A stretch of 64,000 nucleotides of DNA from Cryptomeria japonica (Eukaryota; Streptophyta; Pinopsida; Cupressales; Cupressaceae), in contig NC_081414.1 of NCBI RefSeq assembly GCF_030272615.1, positions 823,729,896 to 823,793,895 of the forward strand, read 5' to 3'. Every line of letters begins with the position of its first letter. Position 1 is the first letter of the stretch. A program made the position numbers and the translations under genes. Positions 1-12,091 of the stretch are shown here, piece by piece. The notes under the pieces are model-generated. The model was not told where the DNA came from and did no database searches. It saw nothing but the letters and a program-made list of their open reading frames with translations.

Positions 1-12
1 GCGTATTAGTCG

Positions 13-270
13 CGCATTTTACACTGTCGATTTTGCAATTAACGGTTGCGATTGATTAACCTGTCACTAACACGCTGTACGAAAGGTCCGTTTTGGAGCC
101 GGAATAGACGCAGCCCTCCAAAGTCAGGTCGATGATGTCCGAAAGTATTCTAGGCTGCGTTGAATGCTTGCCCTTATTTTTTGGTCACGGCTATTCTCAC
201 TCCAAAATATAGTGACGTGTTAGTCAATCGCAACCGTTTATTGCAAAATTGACAGTGTAAAACGTGTGAA
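13..270. mobile_element. Foldback / MITE-like inverted repeat
   Basis: Two imperfect inverted arms (about 13-110 and 181-270) face each other across ~70 bp. The outer part of the left arm reads TTTTACACTGTC and its partner near 260 reads GACAGTGTAAAA; the block ACGGTTGCGATTGA pairs with TCAATCGCAACCGT. The similarity runs inward to the pair TTTTGGAGCC / TCACTCCAAAA. A third partial copy of the inner motif follows at 281-310. There is no coding capacity. No clean target duplication could be seen because the left end lies at the window edge. Family assignment is open. Confidence 0.6.
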
Positions 271-275
271 TCAAT

Positions 276-1523
276 CCGTACTGTCATTTTGGAGCCATAA
301 TAGACGCGTCCTTATTTTTTAACCTTGAATGTTTTGCTGAGAGAGTTCAAATCTGTCGTAGAATGAAGATGAGTTCAAACAGCCTGTCATAAGATGAAAA
401 TGTTAAAACCAAAGACAAATTGAGAACACACAAATTATTCACAACACAGTATTTAAACGTAGTTTACCAATTTGACTACATCCACAAAGCAGAGCAGGGA
501 TCTTTATTATTATATTGCAACTTACATACATAGGACTTTGTCCTCATATTTATATAATAATCTTCAATAAAAGATAAAAAGACAAAGATGAAAAGATGAA
601 ATGAAGAATGGACTTCACATCCCAACAGAAAATGAGTTCATCGGACACGTCCCTTATCTTCACAAAGCCTAGATTTTTTCTTCCTCTGGCTTCCGGCAAG
701 CGAAGTTGGATTCATAGCTTTCGTCTGAATTATATTGTTGGAGAAACTCTGAACCTGGAAAATCGTTAACCTGAATGGTATCAGGTTGGGCGAAGATCAG
801 GGCCTAATAAGAATACAATGGTACTCCTCTCTGGTAATCTGTATCCTACTTTTCTGCAATATTTTCAAGTGCTTTATAGTCATTATATGTCCAGATTGTT
901 GTTCCACGGCTGGACAAAATAACGATGGTGGCGATTTCGAAGCCGGAAGTGCTTTGCCTCCGAGAGAGCCGAACGTCGATGAGGGTGAACTAGCCTCTGC
1001 ATTGATATACAGATAAGAATAAGAGAGGTTGCAAAGGCCAAGTGGAAATATCTCACTTAGGCATTCACATTTTTTGGCATATCTCTTACAATTTTTTGGC
1101 TTCTATTTCAATTGACCACAGAGTCTCTCCAGTTTGTTTGGTTTCTTCTGTTGTTGAGGGTGGACTAGCCTCTACATCTGATATTTAGATAACATTAAGA
1201 GAGGTTGCAAAGGCCAAGTGGAAATATCTCACTTACGCATTCACACTCTTTGGCATATCTCTCACATTTTTTGGCCTCTACTTCAATTGGCATATCTTCC
1301 ACATTTTTGATTGCACTCTTTTATATTATTAATCACAAAATGATCAAGGAAGAGCAATTAAAATCAGAAGGAAACACAAATAACCATGAAATTGCCAGTT
1401 GTTGAGGTCATTATTTGTGATTTTGATAATCATAGTTATGTTCTCGTTGCCTTGAATGCTATTAACAAATTTAATAGTTTCACAGTTGACGGCATAAATT
1501 GCTGATTTGGCTCGTTTGGTCAA
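276..1523. other. AT-rich spacer without a supported gene
   Basis: No recognisable coding sequence. A 76-codon open stretch near 786-1016 has one hydrophobic segment and a cysteine cluster, but it lacks an ATG and has no recognised relative, so it is not called as a gene. A tandem duplication lies inside this stretch and is listed separately. Confidence 0.5.
975..1297. repeat. Tandem duplication, unit ~177 bp
   Basis: The block with AAGAGAGGTTGCAAAGGCC followed by TGGAAATATCTCACTTA occurs at about 1020 and again at about 1197. The flanking text (GAGGGTGAACTAGCCTCT versus GAGGGTGGACTAGCCTCT) and the following TTTTTTGGCATATCTC are also duplicated. The two units differ by scattered substitutions and small indels. 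Confidence 0.75.
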
Positions 1524-4028
1524 ACTAGATATCAATGCGGGTCCAATACGTCAAACAAGGAGCAGATCTCCAAGTGATGTAACTGCCAAATATGCGGGCC
1601 ACTAGAAATACACGAGTCAAAAGTTGACCAATCAATTTGATACCAATGAAGAAGCTTTAGTCAAGGATCTTTTATAGTTCAGATGAGTTATAGTTCAGAT
1701 GAGTTAAAGCAATGTGGGACAATTTCATATTCTTTGGGAAAGGTATTTATTTGCATTACAAATAAGGTGTACATATCTTATATCTTGTAAGATTTGAACT
1801 TATGACCCCTCTTTCAAGCATAAGTTCTTCATCACTAGACCTACTAAATCAATGATCAAATCAGTAAACTGAAAAAAGAACCTAACTCTAGAAGACTTGA
1901 GGTTGGCCAGCTTGAAGAGCCCGCTCACAAAATCCAGACAAATGGGATCGAAGGAGATTAAGATTGGTATTCAATGTGAAATGAGCCTACCAATCACAAG
2001 GAAAATCCAATGTGCCAGACAATAATAAAGAAAGTTGTCAAATGCAATAAAATTGATGAACGTAGAATATGTACAAGCCTCGAACAATTGCAAACAAATA
2101 AAGCATCATTATTATGAAAGGATGCCTACAAATTGATAAGTGTGCCTCAGGATTAATCCAAGCAAAGACAAGCCACCGTGCAATGTACAAACACCCGTAG
2201 TACAAGCCCTAAGACAACATTGACCTCCACAGAGCTAGAAAATGTAATGTCATTCAGTGAAGAGAGATAGGAAAAATAAACCAAAAAATGCAAAGGACTA
2301 AACCTGCCAATGATCCAGAAAATGCAAAGGAGTAAACCTGCCAATGATGAAACCAAATGGTGAAGCGAGGAAATCAAATGCAAACCACTGAGAATAGTCA
2401 AAGCACCCCAAAATCCAATAAATGTATGTGATCAATAAACAAAGTCCACCACCGTGCGAATTATCATTTTTTTTTATGTGCTCCCTTGAGGACATGCACT
2501 CTTTTATCATCAATCATTGCTAATGTGGAGGTAAGAACACCAATGCAAGGTATAACTTAGGCAAGCTCCTATACAACACAATCATTTTTTTCCTTTTCTT
2601 TATGCACTTGTCCAAACCCAATAATCAAAGGTGTTTGAAATATATAGATAGACTATGTAGACTAGGATAGTTGTAGTCATCTAGAAAGTTTGGGGTAAAG
2701 TCACAAAACCTAGGCACTAGTGTACTTTCAGTTTTAGTTGAGATTTGCATGGTGGTCTCCCAAAAACTTCTTATAATCATTCATGTCACCACCTTCTACA
2801 TCAAAGTACTTCAGGACTCCAATGTCCCTATTTGACATAGTTTCCTCTAGTTTCCAATCATAATAGACTCTACTCAACATTCTATTTCTAGATTTAGCTC
2901 TTTTTGTTGCACATATATTATTTATTTCTTGTATTTTAGTAAACTTGTTCATCTTGGCTTCTTCAAACCTAATTCATTACATACTTTCAATCATCGCCTT
3001 AACCTCTTTCATTTAAATAGATCATCTAGGACTATTTGGCTCTCCCTTGAGGACTGAATTCAAAATCCATTCACATCTATTCTAATAATTTATTTGGAAA
3101 GGGGTATTTATTATAGGTTGATGCACATATTAGCCTAGAATCACTTGTCCTCTATATCATTTTGGTGAATTTGACTTGTATTTTACCTGCAGATTTTCTA
3201 ATTTATTAGCTTAGATATGATTTATATGCATTTGATTAGCTAGATCCTTAATTTCATGCTTTCATTGAAATTATTAAACAGTGTTTGAAAATACAGTGTA
3301 TGTAATTCAAAAGGAAAAACTTTAATACACTTCATTAGCATATCTTGTTTTCATATTTAACATATTTTTTTATTCCATCGCATATAATTGAGCTATAGAT
3401 TCATTGATTAAATAATGGCATTGCCAAATATGTTCTCTTCATTCTTTTCTTGTCTCAAATCATTGGTAGAGGTTTCTTAATGCACTTTTGATGATTCTAA
3501 GGTAGATTATTGTCCCTATCCCAAAAATAGTCCTACTCATGCGGACAATTCGGCACAAGAGGATCATGTAATCCTTCTTCATGATACACCACCAGAAATT
3601 CATGTCAATGCTCCTCCTCGTGGAGATGAAGCAACAATGTATGAAGAACGGTATACCTCTCAGAAACTAGATCTTTTGGTATAAGAGAATATCATCACAT
3701 TCCTTAATGATTCTCCTCTAAACTATTTAAACACCAATTTGAGTATGAGTGAAACTAATATGGATCTACACATTCTCATCAAAAGATTGATGCTTCCTCA
3801 TCCATTCATCATTTTTGTGCTTCTCAATATGACTATACAAATAATTTTAGTGGTATTTTTTATGTGATTCCTCCTCCTCTATTGTTAGAAACATATTATA
3901 ATGTTGGATTTAGCATACTTTCCAATTGCAGATATGATGGTTGCAGATATGATGGAGATGGTATTGGGTGTATGGAGTTTTGAATTATTTTTCTTTTTTA
4001 TTTCACATACTTCTATTATAGAGAAGGT

Positions 4029-4304
4029 GTGAGATTCACACAGAATTATCCACCTCTACCTCCTTCCGCATTACCTCATAGAAAGAATAAAAGACTCCCT
4101 TCACATGAGATAGGATTGCATTTGAATCCTTATCCTCCATCTAGGGAAGAGGAAACCTTGTTGAGGCTCCTAAAATCTTACTTAATTACTCTTTTGTCTC
4201 TAAAATATCATACATCTAATCGATTGAATTCTTCTTTTTGTGCTTATCATCATTTAGTGGGCCATACCCTTAGTAAATGTAAGCCCTTTAAGAGAGAAGT
4301 CTAA
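4029..4304 (+). pseudogene. gag-like fragment with a zinc-knuckle-like CCHC/CHHC motif
   Basis: An open stretch of about 90 codons ends in a motif of the form C-x2-H-x4-H-x4-C (CAYHHLVGHTLSKC), which resembles the C-x-x-H variant knuckles of some Ty3/gypsy gag proteins. It follows a proline-rich stretch (YPPLPPS). Sequence just upstream (about 3540-3720) also reads as a protein with scattered stops, so this is the tail of a longer decayed frame. A near-identical copy lies at 28038-28313. What is seen is the motif and the duplication; the gag assignment is an inference. Confidence 0.45.
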
Positions 4305-4564
4305 AAGCGTCTTGATGATGGTGTTATTCACATGACAAGTGGCATTGAGAATTTGCTTCATGATGAATCTCATGATTAATTAAAATCCCTTGTCTATTAT
4401 GTTGCTCCTCACTATGTGACATTTGTATCTGTCTATAGGGGTTCACTATCAATTATGATGGTAAAATATTATGTACAATTATACTTTATCTTAGGTGGAA
4501 ACATAATAGTCTATGGTATGGTTATTCTTGCCTATACACTGGGGAGTAATTATAATTTGTGTTT

Positions 4565-4908
4565 AAAGGATGTATATCCTTCTCTAAGGATCACTTCCTT
4601 GTTCAAGAGGTGTGTATACTTGATGGGGACCTCCTCCCCCTTTGAAAGATGTATCCCTAGTGAGGATCTCTTCCTTGTTTTAGAGAGCTCTATCTTTGTT
4701 GAGGATCCCCTCCCCTTGCTAGAAGATGTTTCCCTAATGAGGATCTCTTCCTTGTTTTGGAGGTGTGTATCCTTGATTAGGATCCCTCCCCCTTGTTGGA
4801 AGATGTATCCTTAATGAGGATCTCTTCCTTGTTTTGGAGGTGTGTATCCTTTATTATGATCCCTCCCCCTTGTTGGAAGATGTATCCTTAATGAGGATCT
4901 CTGCCTAG
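4565..4908 (+). repeat. Minisatellite, ~75-bp unit, short allele
   Basis: Alternating half-units contain GAGGATCTCTTCCTTGTTTT and GATCCCCTCCCCCTTGTTGG, each followed by a TGTATCC word. About 4-5 units are present. The homologous array at 28560-29540 is nearly three times longer, so the array has changed length between the two copies. Confidence 0.75.
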
Positions 4909-6419
4909 GTTAAATGTTTAAAAATGTTATTCTTAATTTAATTGAACTTATAGCAAAAGTGGTGTATTGTTTTTTCTTAAATGAAAAATAAAAAAATATT
5001 TCATGTAATTAACCATGTTTATACTCTATGTGGTTACAAAAAAATTATTAGAGGTATCTTGTGACCATTGATAAATAAATTTGATTAAAAGTGCCACCTA
5101 TTTATGATTACTAGCAAATCAATTAAAGATATTGTCAATGTAACAAACTTGGAAGGTTTTACACATGATTGATTGTTAATAAAACTTAATTTTTCAATTT
5201 GTAAAATTTTATGAATTTTATCATAAAATTGAAGCTCATGTTACATGTATATTTTATCACAAAAATCTCACCATTCATTATTATAATATATTATATCTTT
5301 AAATTAACTTGTCATAATAATATCAAGTTTATAAATAGAAGATATTTTCTACAGAAAGACAAATTATGATATTACTATGAGGATTCAACTCTGTAGTTTT
5401 CGAGTCAAACTATACAATCAAAATTTCACAGATATCACAGAAAGAGAGTGGTTTCAATGTTGATAAAAATTATAGGCCAAGGGTGTATGAATCAAATCCG
5501 AGCGTTAAAAACAAATATAAATATCAAAAACGCTTTGAGGACACATTACTGTCATATACATGCAGGAGATTTGAAGGAGAAGAGGAGGAGATTTGAAAAT
5601 CTAGAATTGGATAGACAAAAGAAGGAAATTGCATTCTTTTCCCAACCCCATTACAACTTATACGCCCAATCTCCACCAACGTGTATTTTACAGATCTCCC
5701 TTGTTCATCTCATTAACTAATAGCTTTTGTAACACGTATCCTTAGAATGTTTGATTGCTCTGTCTCGAAGAAATTCTCTGAAAGAAATATCAAATATTGT
5801 TTACTTCAAGGTCACTATATACTCCTCACCATATCAACCAAGATCCATAGTGAATTAAAATTTAGACAAATCCAAAACCCTAGTCTGGCCCTTCACATAT
5901 CTGTCTAAGATGTTGTTCAAGCACCTTAGTTTTCTTGGATTAACCAAAGATTTAAGCAAGAATTTTCTTTAATAAAATCTGATAGATTTGAAAGATTAAG
6001 GCTAAGTTTGATTCTTGATCACTATCACCATCGGCATGTTCCATTATATTAGAGATCAAAGATAAAACACTTTTCGATTTTTATTTACAATTAAACTATT
6101 GATGAAGGATAAATGGTGTCATTGCTGTGGGTTTTATGTTTATGTTGTTGGTTTTTCGATCCAAGTTCAGTCTCATGGATTTTGAAGTGCGATTTTTTAT
6201 TCATTTTTTTTTCAGTATAGTAATATTATTTTTCTAATTAATAGAATAATGATAATTATTCATTAAAAAAGGGATCAATATGCTTTGTGAAAGAATATAT
6301 GTAATTTATAAGTTTCATAATTTAATCTATCCATAGCACAACAATAATGAACATTATGAAATATAATCTTCTTGAACTATGTTGTTAAACACACTTTAGG
6401 ACTAAGGCTCATTGTCAAG
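4909..6419. other. AT-rich spacer, no gene seen
   Basis: Strongly AT-rich sequence with many short A/T runs. Short open stretches exist on both strands (for example 5448-5720), but none has recognisable motifs or composition distinct from its surroundings. Confidence 0.5.
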
Positions 6420-7079
6420 GAAGCACACATCTCCCTGAAGGACTTGCAAGCTAGGGAACACTGCCCTAGGGCAAGATATAGTGCTTGCAATCTAAAGATC
6501 AGTTCTCCATAACAAGGTACTGCAAATATATGAATCAAAAATGAATGGGCCTTCAACAACACTAACTCTAGCAATCTCTAGATATATTGTCCTTGAATCT
6601 TTGCTTCAAGCAACCAACTTCACAATAGTCACCACAAACTTTCTTTGTCACTTTGCATTACTTGCTTTTGCAAACGATATTCTAATGTAGGCGCAACTCA
6701 CACATTGATCCATACACTCATCTTACTCATCAACATCAATTTGATATTCTATATATACCACCTTCTTCATTGCACACATCAATTACGTCGATCAGAACAT
6801 AGGATAAGCACAAGTCCTATCATTGGACACCATTCCAAGAGATAGAGAGGACCTAAAAGCAACATATCACTTCTAAGCAGTTAAAATCAATTTACATGCT
6901 ATCATACGTCTTCAAAAGGTCGACAACAAGGTAACATGTAGATACACCACACATCACATCACAAGTCAGTCCAAAACACATCTTCCAAATGAAGAAGCCT
7001 TGCAGGCTATGGTACACTACCATAGGGAAAGATACAATTATTGCAATCTAAAGATCACTTCTCCATAGAAAGGTACTAT
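6420..7079. repeat. ~540-bp tandem repeat array, left part
   Basis: The unit contains ATATGAATCAAAAATGAA, TTCACAATAGTCACCACAAA, GGTCGACAACAAGG and CTAAAGATCACTTCTCCATA. The array breaks off at GGTACTAT (7072-7079) and resumes in phase at 21480, so the two parts were one array before the hAT-type element inserted. Confidence 0.85.
7072..7079. repeat. Target-site duplication GGTACTAT (left)
   Basis: Identical to 21480-21487 at the other end of the element. Uninterrupted units in the array read AAGGTACTATGAATATATG, which confirms GGTACTAT as the pre-insertion target. Eight base pairs is the duplication length typical of hAT elements. Confidence 0.9.
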
Positions 7080-7119
7080 CAAGGATAACTTTAAGAAACC
7101 ACCGCCTGGGCAACTATGT

Positions 7120-7475
7120 AAAATCCTGGCGAATTAGACATTATTTTCAGGGAAAAAATTTCATATGGATGGCAAAAAAAAATTTCAAAATAGGGCAAAA
7201 AATTATTTTGTATTGCCCTTTTTTTTCTAGGGTATGAAAATTCCATGATTTTTTGGCGAATTATACCTTGTTCTATGAGGAAAATATATATTGTAGGAGG
7301 CGAACAATTTTTGTTAAAAGGAACAAATATATAGTTGTATGGGCAAAAAATTTTACTCCGAAGGAAAAATTATTTAAATGTATTGGCAATTTTTATCCAC
7401 CGCTTGAAAATTATTGAATTTCTTTTGGCGAATATTTTTTTATTTATGAAAAAATATATAATTTATTGGCGATTT
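7120..7475 (+). promoter_or_regulatory. Subterminal GGCGAA repeats, left end
   Basis: Words such as TGGCGAATTAG, TTGGCGAATTAT, AGGCGAACAAT, TTGGCGAATATT and TTGGCGATTTC recur in ~350 bp, separated by AT-rich text. The same word recurs near the right end. Clustered subterminal motifs in hAT elements are commonly transposase-binding sites; that role is inferred here. Confidence 0.55.
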
Positions 7476-7499
7476 CATGAATTCATTGCCATCAATAGA

Positions 7500-8106
7500 C
7501 AAGGCACATCACATTGAGTCCGAACTCTGCACGATGTATCAATAAGCGTGGCCTCTTTGACATGTGAAGGGTGACACATACCTAAAATCCATCAATGATT
7601 TTAAACTGTTCGATGATTGTAGATCAATGGCTGAAGTTTTATTTCAGCCCAATTTTTTGAAGAAAACATAGCTCACCAGAAAGTGCCCAAAATGGAATTG
7701 GATTCAATAGACACGTATCAAATGTCACGAATCATGATCAATAATTTTGGTCATTTAATATATATCTATTCACTTACTGCAATCCACTCTATCCCCATGA
7801 CTTCCAATGTGGTACTTGCCAACTTGGTATTGGTTTATAGTTGTTTCCAATTTCGCACACTCATGTATTTATGGGAAAGATTTGCAGAGATACAAAAGAT
7901 TTAAAAAAATTTAAAGCAATTAATACGGTTAGAGAAGTAATTATTACAATCAAGATCTTTATTTATATACGATCTCTACTTCTTTCATCTTCAATTAGCC
8001 TTTGTCATTTGGTAGATAAATCGTCGAAGCTCACAGTATTTAAATTCTTCCTCTGGTTTAGGTTTATAGGCTTAGGTTGTTTAATTTGTTAATCTGTTTT
8101 CTCAAA
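7500..8106. other. Spacer inside the hAT element
   Basis: AT-rich sequence without convincing coding potential, leading into the ORF at 8107. No clear TATA box could be assigned. Confidence 0.4.
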
Positions 8107-8616
8107 ATGGACACTCCCATTCGCTTGAGAAGCATTTCTTCAGAGGACCATAGGACCTTTCTGGGCTCCATTAAGGACCAAACCCTCCAATCAGTCTGCA
8201 AGGAGCTCGGGTCGTTCACCAATGAGGTTGTGCGGATGGTGCTGGGTAGAGAGTTTTTGCAAAACGAAAATAGATACCGTGTTAACACGGACATTACATC
8301 TCGTTTCTTAGCATCTCTTCTGGACCTTGGAGGAGACAAGGTGGATATGTTGATGTTGTTGAGGAAGGTTTTTAAGGAAGACTTCCTTGGAGATGACATT
8401 ACTATTGTCGTCCTTACAGAAGTAGGGGTGGGGATCCCTTGGGCGAGTGAATTATCCAAGCTTCTCCTCTCTGACCAAATAGTGTCAGTGGCCAGGCAAC
8501 CGTTTCTCCTAAACCTAAATGTGGAGCACTTAACGCATCACAGGAAATGGGCGTGGATTGGCAGGGACTTCCTCCTGAAATGGTTGCTCCTAGACGACAT
8601 TCCAAACTACACGTGA
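8107..8616 (+). CDS. Uncharacterised 169-aa protein
   Basis: The ATG at 8107 opens a frame of 169 codons ending in TGA. An in-frame extension upstream to 8077 exists, but that stretch is AT-rich and reads like non-coding leader, so 8107 is preferred. The frame is more GC-rich than its surroundings. The product begins MDTPIRLRSIS and is a soluble protein with alternating hydrophobic and charged residues, consistent with a helical fold; the C-terminal third is hydrophobic (for example FLLKWLLLD). No signal peptide, zinc finger or catalytic motif is visible, and I do not recognise the family. It lies inside the 14.4-kb hAT-type element. It could be an exon of a captured gene, a retrocopy or part of another mobile element; an intact frame in otherwise decayed surroundings is notable. 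Confidence 0.45.
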   Translation: MDTPIRLRSISSEDHRTFLGSIKDQTLQSVCKELGSFTNEVVRMVLGREFLQNENRYRVNTDITSRFLASLLDLGGDKVDMLMLLRKVFKEDFLGDDITIVVLTEVGVGIPWASELSKLLLSDQIVSVARQPFLLNLNVEHLTHHRKWAWIGRDFLLKWLLLDDIPNYT

Positions 8617-9228
8617 CTTGAATAATTCTCTCATCTTATGTTGTCTGAAGAATTATACATGGGAGGGTCGAATTCTTAGTGCAAAGTTGTAAACCATCCA
8701 CTACATGTGCCCTAGCCTCGCCCCCCTGGGCCCCTAGTAGTTTTTTTTCCTATGTCCTCGAAACCTAACAGGCTCAGTGGCTCAATCATTTTGGCTTTTA
8801 TGTTTTTGAGGGACTCAAATATCAGACTTCAGATGTAAAAATTGTAAATTTCCAAAGCATAAATATTAATCATAATTTTTCAAATTCCAATTTGTTTCAG
8901 TTTGCCTCTTCTAGTCTTATGGATATAAAAATGCTTTCTATAATTCTATTTCCTTTTTATTAATTACTTTTTTTCATATGCTTTTTGTATATGAGTTACA
9001 TTATTTCAATTATTTGTTAAACAATGGAAATAAATTTAATATTGTGATCTTTTTTATGTAATGCTTCTTCCTCTATATTTAATATATAAAAAAAAAAATT
9101 CAGTTCATTCCATTAATTATTTGTACATTGATTATGGTTGATTATAATTTTATAAATATATAGTTAAGATTTGAACTAAAACTCCAACTTACTTATATTA
9201 AATTTAATTTAATTATATCAAGTTTACT
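8617..9228. other. AT-rich spacer, no gene seen
   Basis: AT-rich with poly-A and poly-T runs; no coding signal on either strand. Confidence 0.5.
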
Positions 9229-10290
9229 TCTTTTTTTTTATCGGTAAAGGTTTTTTCATTCTATTAATTCAAAAGTTTCAAGATACAAAATTTGTAGTCA
9301 TTCACCATGCATAAACACAGATAGAGAGAAAACCATACTACCCATAGTCCAAACTTGTAAATTATCCTACCCTACAACTTATAGCAAGCAGACAAAAAAA
9401 CCAGTTCATTGTTGGATATCCATAACAAATGTTCCAACAGTAATGAAAGTTTTGGAGCTAAAACTAATAGATGAAATCATTTGGAAGCAAATTAAAAAAT
9501 ATTGGTCGATAGGCTGCTCACTCACTATCCCCCTAGGTCACCTCCTCCCTTCCCTCCTCGGAGGTCGATGCTTTCCCTTTTGCTGCTTCAGCTTTCATTT
9601 TTGGAATGCAGTCTAAGCACCCAAAGTTCAGGTCGCCCTCCAAGCTTGCCAGTAGCTATATGGCCCTTCCTTCTTCAAACCTATCTCTCAATTCCCTACC
9701 AACCTCCATTCTTACCACTACATGCAAAGCCTTCAGAACTTCATCCACCCTGGTTAATTTCACAAAGAGTTTCATCGCTTCCCACCCCACTCGGGCATGT
9801 TCACGACACTAGTATTTGATTTCATCCTCTAGGCCACGAATAAAAGGAAGCAATTCCTCCTGGTCGTTCCCTTCCTTAATTTGAATGTCAACTCGTGGCA
9901 CCACCCACTCTAAGATTGAATCCAAGTTAATCAAAAAATCCCCATCAATCAATTTGACCAATGTGAGTTTTACCTTTTCCACCTCTGGTTCGAATTCACA
10001 GGCCCATGCCAGAATTAGAGAGTAAACCTCCATGTTAGTTCGATACCGATGACTGATATGTGCCACCCCCTCTGCAAGCATCAATCGAGTTGCCGCCCAC
10101 AATTCTCCTCCTTAAACCTTAACAGTCCTTGCATTCATTTATCAGATACTTTGCCCAAAAAGGGTACCAACTTCTTGTTTGTTTGTAGTGTGAAATTGGC
10201 CTCCATGGTCACCTGCAATTTCAAAAGCACTTCCTGCAAAAAATGTCATACAAAAGCTACAAACTATAGATTTGTTCTACTTCAAAGCAA
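9229..10290 (-). pseudogene. Probable processed pseudogene of an unrecognised ~230-aa protein
   Basis: Read on the minus strand, an ATG near 10207 (MEANFTLQTNKK) opens a frame that continues, after a stop and a shift, into the open stretch 10102-9809 (MWAATRLMLAEG...). A further shift leads into about 9775-9535 (MKLFVKLTRVDE...), ending with a charged tail and a stop. The parts read as one soluble, helix-rich protein with no intron-like breaks. About 300 bp after the last stop the minus strand ends in CCGATAAAAAAAAA, an A-rich tail. Absence of introns plus a 3' A-tail fits reverse transcription of a spliced mRNA by a LINE. A LINE 3' end ('CCGATAAAA' tails are seen in plant LINEs) is the alternative. 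I could not find a target duplication. The family is not recognised. Confidence 0.45.
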
Positions 10291-10867
10291 AAACTAGCGC
10301 ACAGATCAAAAGGTAATAAATTATTCCTCCATCGTATATGTCGGGTAATGAATGTGTAGGATAAGGCATTAATGCCATGAGATTAAGAAAAGATTTTCTG
10401 TCATCCTCCCCTTCCTCCGTTCATGCGACCTGCCGTAGACAACTCCTTCTGCAACAATTAATCGCCACCTTGGCATTTGTACTTTCCAAATTTGCTCGCC
10501 TTAACAGGTTGAGGACTGCATATTTTTTTAAATTAATGTACTAAATTTATGTTGAACTTTTATATATATTTGTAAACTTATTTTTAAAATTATATATCGT
10601 AAACATATTTTTAAAGAATTTTGTTAAACTTTAAATTAATATTTTAGATTTAATATTGAATGTTTTCTTTTTTATATTAAACTTTTACCTTTCAAATTGT
10701 ATGTCAAAATTTATATTTTTATTTAGTTATTTCTTTTATTCTAGAAACTAAGTTTCATGTTTTATACTATTTTTGAATTTCAATTTTTTACAAATAATAG
10801 TAACATTATATTTAATAGTTATCTCAAACTATTGCACATCTTTAAAATTTAAATTTCTCTTATTATG
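10291..10867. other. AT-rich spacer, no gene seen
   Basis: Possible 5' continuation of the minus-strand retrocopy up to about 10500, then strongly AT-rich sequence with no coding signal. Confidence 0.4.
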
Positions 10868-12075
10868 GGACCGACGACATCTTACAACACTCAACAAGTA
10901 TCATCATCTATCAGATAAGCAAAGATCAACGGCTTAAGGTGGATTTCGGCCCAAATATGGGAAGTGAACACATTTGTGAGAACTTCACCCGAAATTGAAC
11001 ATTTTAAATTTAATTAAATATAATTAAGTCTATAAAGCTCTTTTTCGAACAGAAGTTTAAAATGATTAAATAAACTTAAAAAACAGACCAGAAAAGTGAC
11101 ACGAGTATGGTGACGTGCCAGAAAAATGGTAGAAGTCGTGGGACCCACTACATCTGAAAACAAGTACCATCGTCCGTTGGATGAACAAAGATCAACAACT
11201 TAGGGTGGATTTCAACCCAAATGTGGGAAGTGAACACATTTCTGAGAACTTCGTCCGGAATTGAACATTTTAAATTTAATTAAATATAATTAAGTCTATA
11301 AAGCTCTTTTTTGGATGGAAATTTAAAATGATTAAATAGACTTAAAAAACAGACCCGAAAAGTGACACGATTATGGTGATGTGCTAGAAAAATGGCAGAA
11401 GTCTCAAGTCATGGGACCCACGACATCTAAAAACAGGTACCATCGTCCGTTCGATGAAAAAAGATCAATAGCTTAGGGTGGATTTCAGCCCGAATGTGAG
11501 AAGTGAGCACATTTGTGAGAACTTTGCCCGGAATTGAACATTTTAAATTTAATTAAATATAATTAAGTATATAACTATAAGTATAAAGCTCTTTTTTGGG
11601 CGGAAGTTTTAAATGATTAAACAGACTTAAAAAACAAACCCGAAAAGTGACACGAGTATGGTGGCATGCCAGAAAATTGGTAGAAGTCATGGGACCCACG
11701 ACAACTGACAATAGGTACCATCGTCCGTTGGATAAGCAAAGATCAACGGCTTAGGGTGGATTTCGGCCCGAATGTGGGAAGTGAACACATTTGTGAGAAC
11801 TTCGCCCGGAATTGATTTAATTAAATATAATTAAGTCTATAAAGCTCTTTTTCGAGTGGAAGTTTAAAATTATTAAACAGACTTAAAAAACAAACCCGTA
11901 AAGTCACACGAGTATGGTGACGTGCTCGAAAAATGGCAGAAGTCATGGGACCCATGACATCTGACAACGGGTACCTTGGTCCCTCGTCTATTGGATGAGC
12001 AAAGATCAACGGTTTAGGGTGCATTTCGGCCCGAATGTGGGAAGTGAACACATTTGTGAGAACTTCGCCAAGAAT
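10868..12075. repeat. Tandem array, ~272-bp unit, ~4.4 copies
   Basis: Units begin with GGGACCCACGACATCTGA-like text at about 10868, 11140, 11413, 11691 and 11948, giving spacings of 272, 273, 278 and 257 bp. Each contains AAGATCAACGGCTTAGGGTGG, GTGAACACATTTGTGAGAAC and TTTAATTAAATATAATTAAG. The array stops ~520 bp before the long reading frame at 12595, so it may be a repeated promoter or U3-like region; that role is inferred from position only. Confidence 0.9.
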
Positions 12076-12091
12076 TGAACGTTTTACATTT

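Larger units (their letters stand above)
1524..4908 (+). mobile_element. Dispersed repeat H, left copy (decayed gag-bearing element)
   Basis: About 3.4 kb is repeated in the same orientation at 23606-28850, where a ~1.96-kb insertion interrupts the second copy. Similarity starts abruptly at AAACTAGAT followed by CAATGC and continues through a degenerate gag-like stretch into a minisatellite. Upstream sequences are unrelated, so this is a repeat unit and not a simple local duplication. No terminal TG/CA pair or target duplication was identified, so the true element ends are unknown. It is probably a non-autonomous or decayed LTR retrotransposon. Confidence 0.6.

Noticed and set aside
786-1016. 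76-codon frame with one hydrophobic segment
   Set aside because: No ATG, no recognised relative, and it overlaps a tandem duplication; kept only as a remark in the spacer entry.
9502-9819. 105-codon plus-strand open frame rich in Pro and Ser
   Set aside because: It is antisense to the minus-strand retrocopy, whose reading gives a far more normal protein composition.
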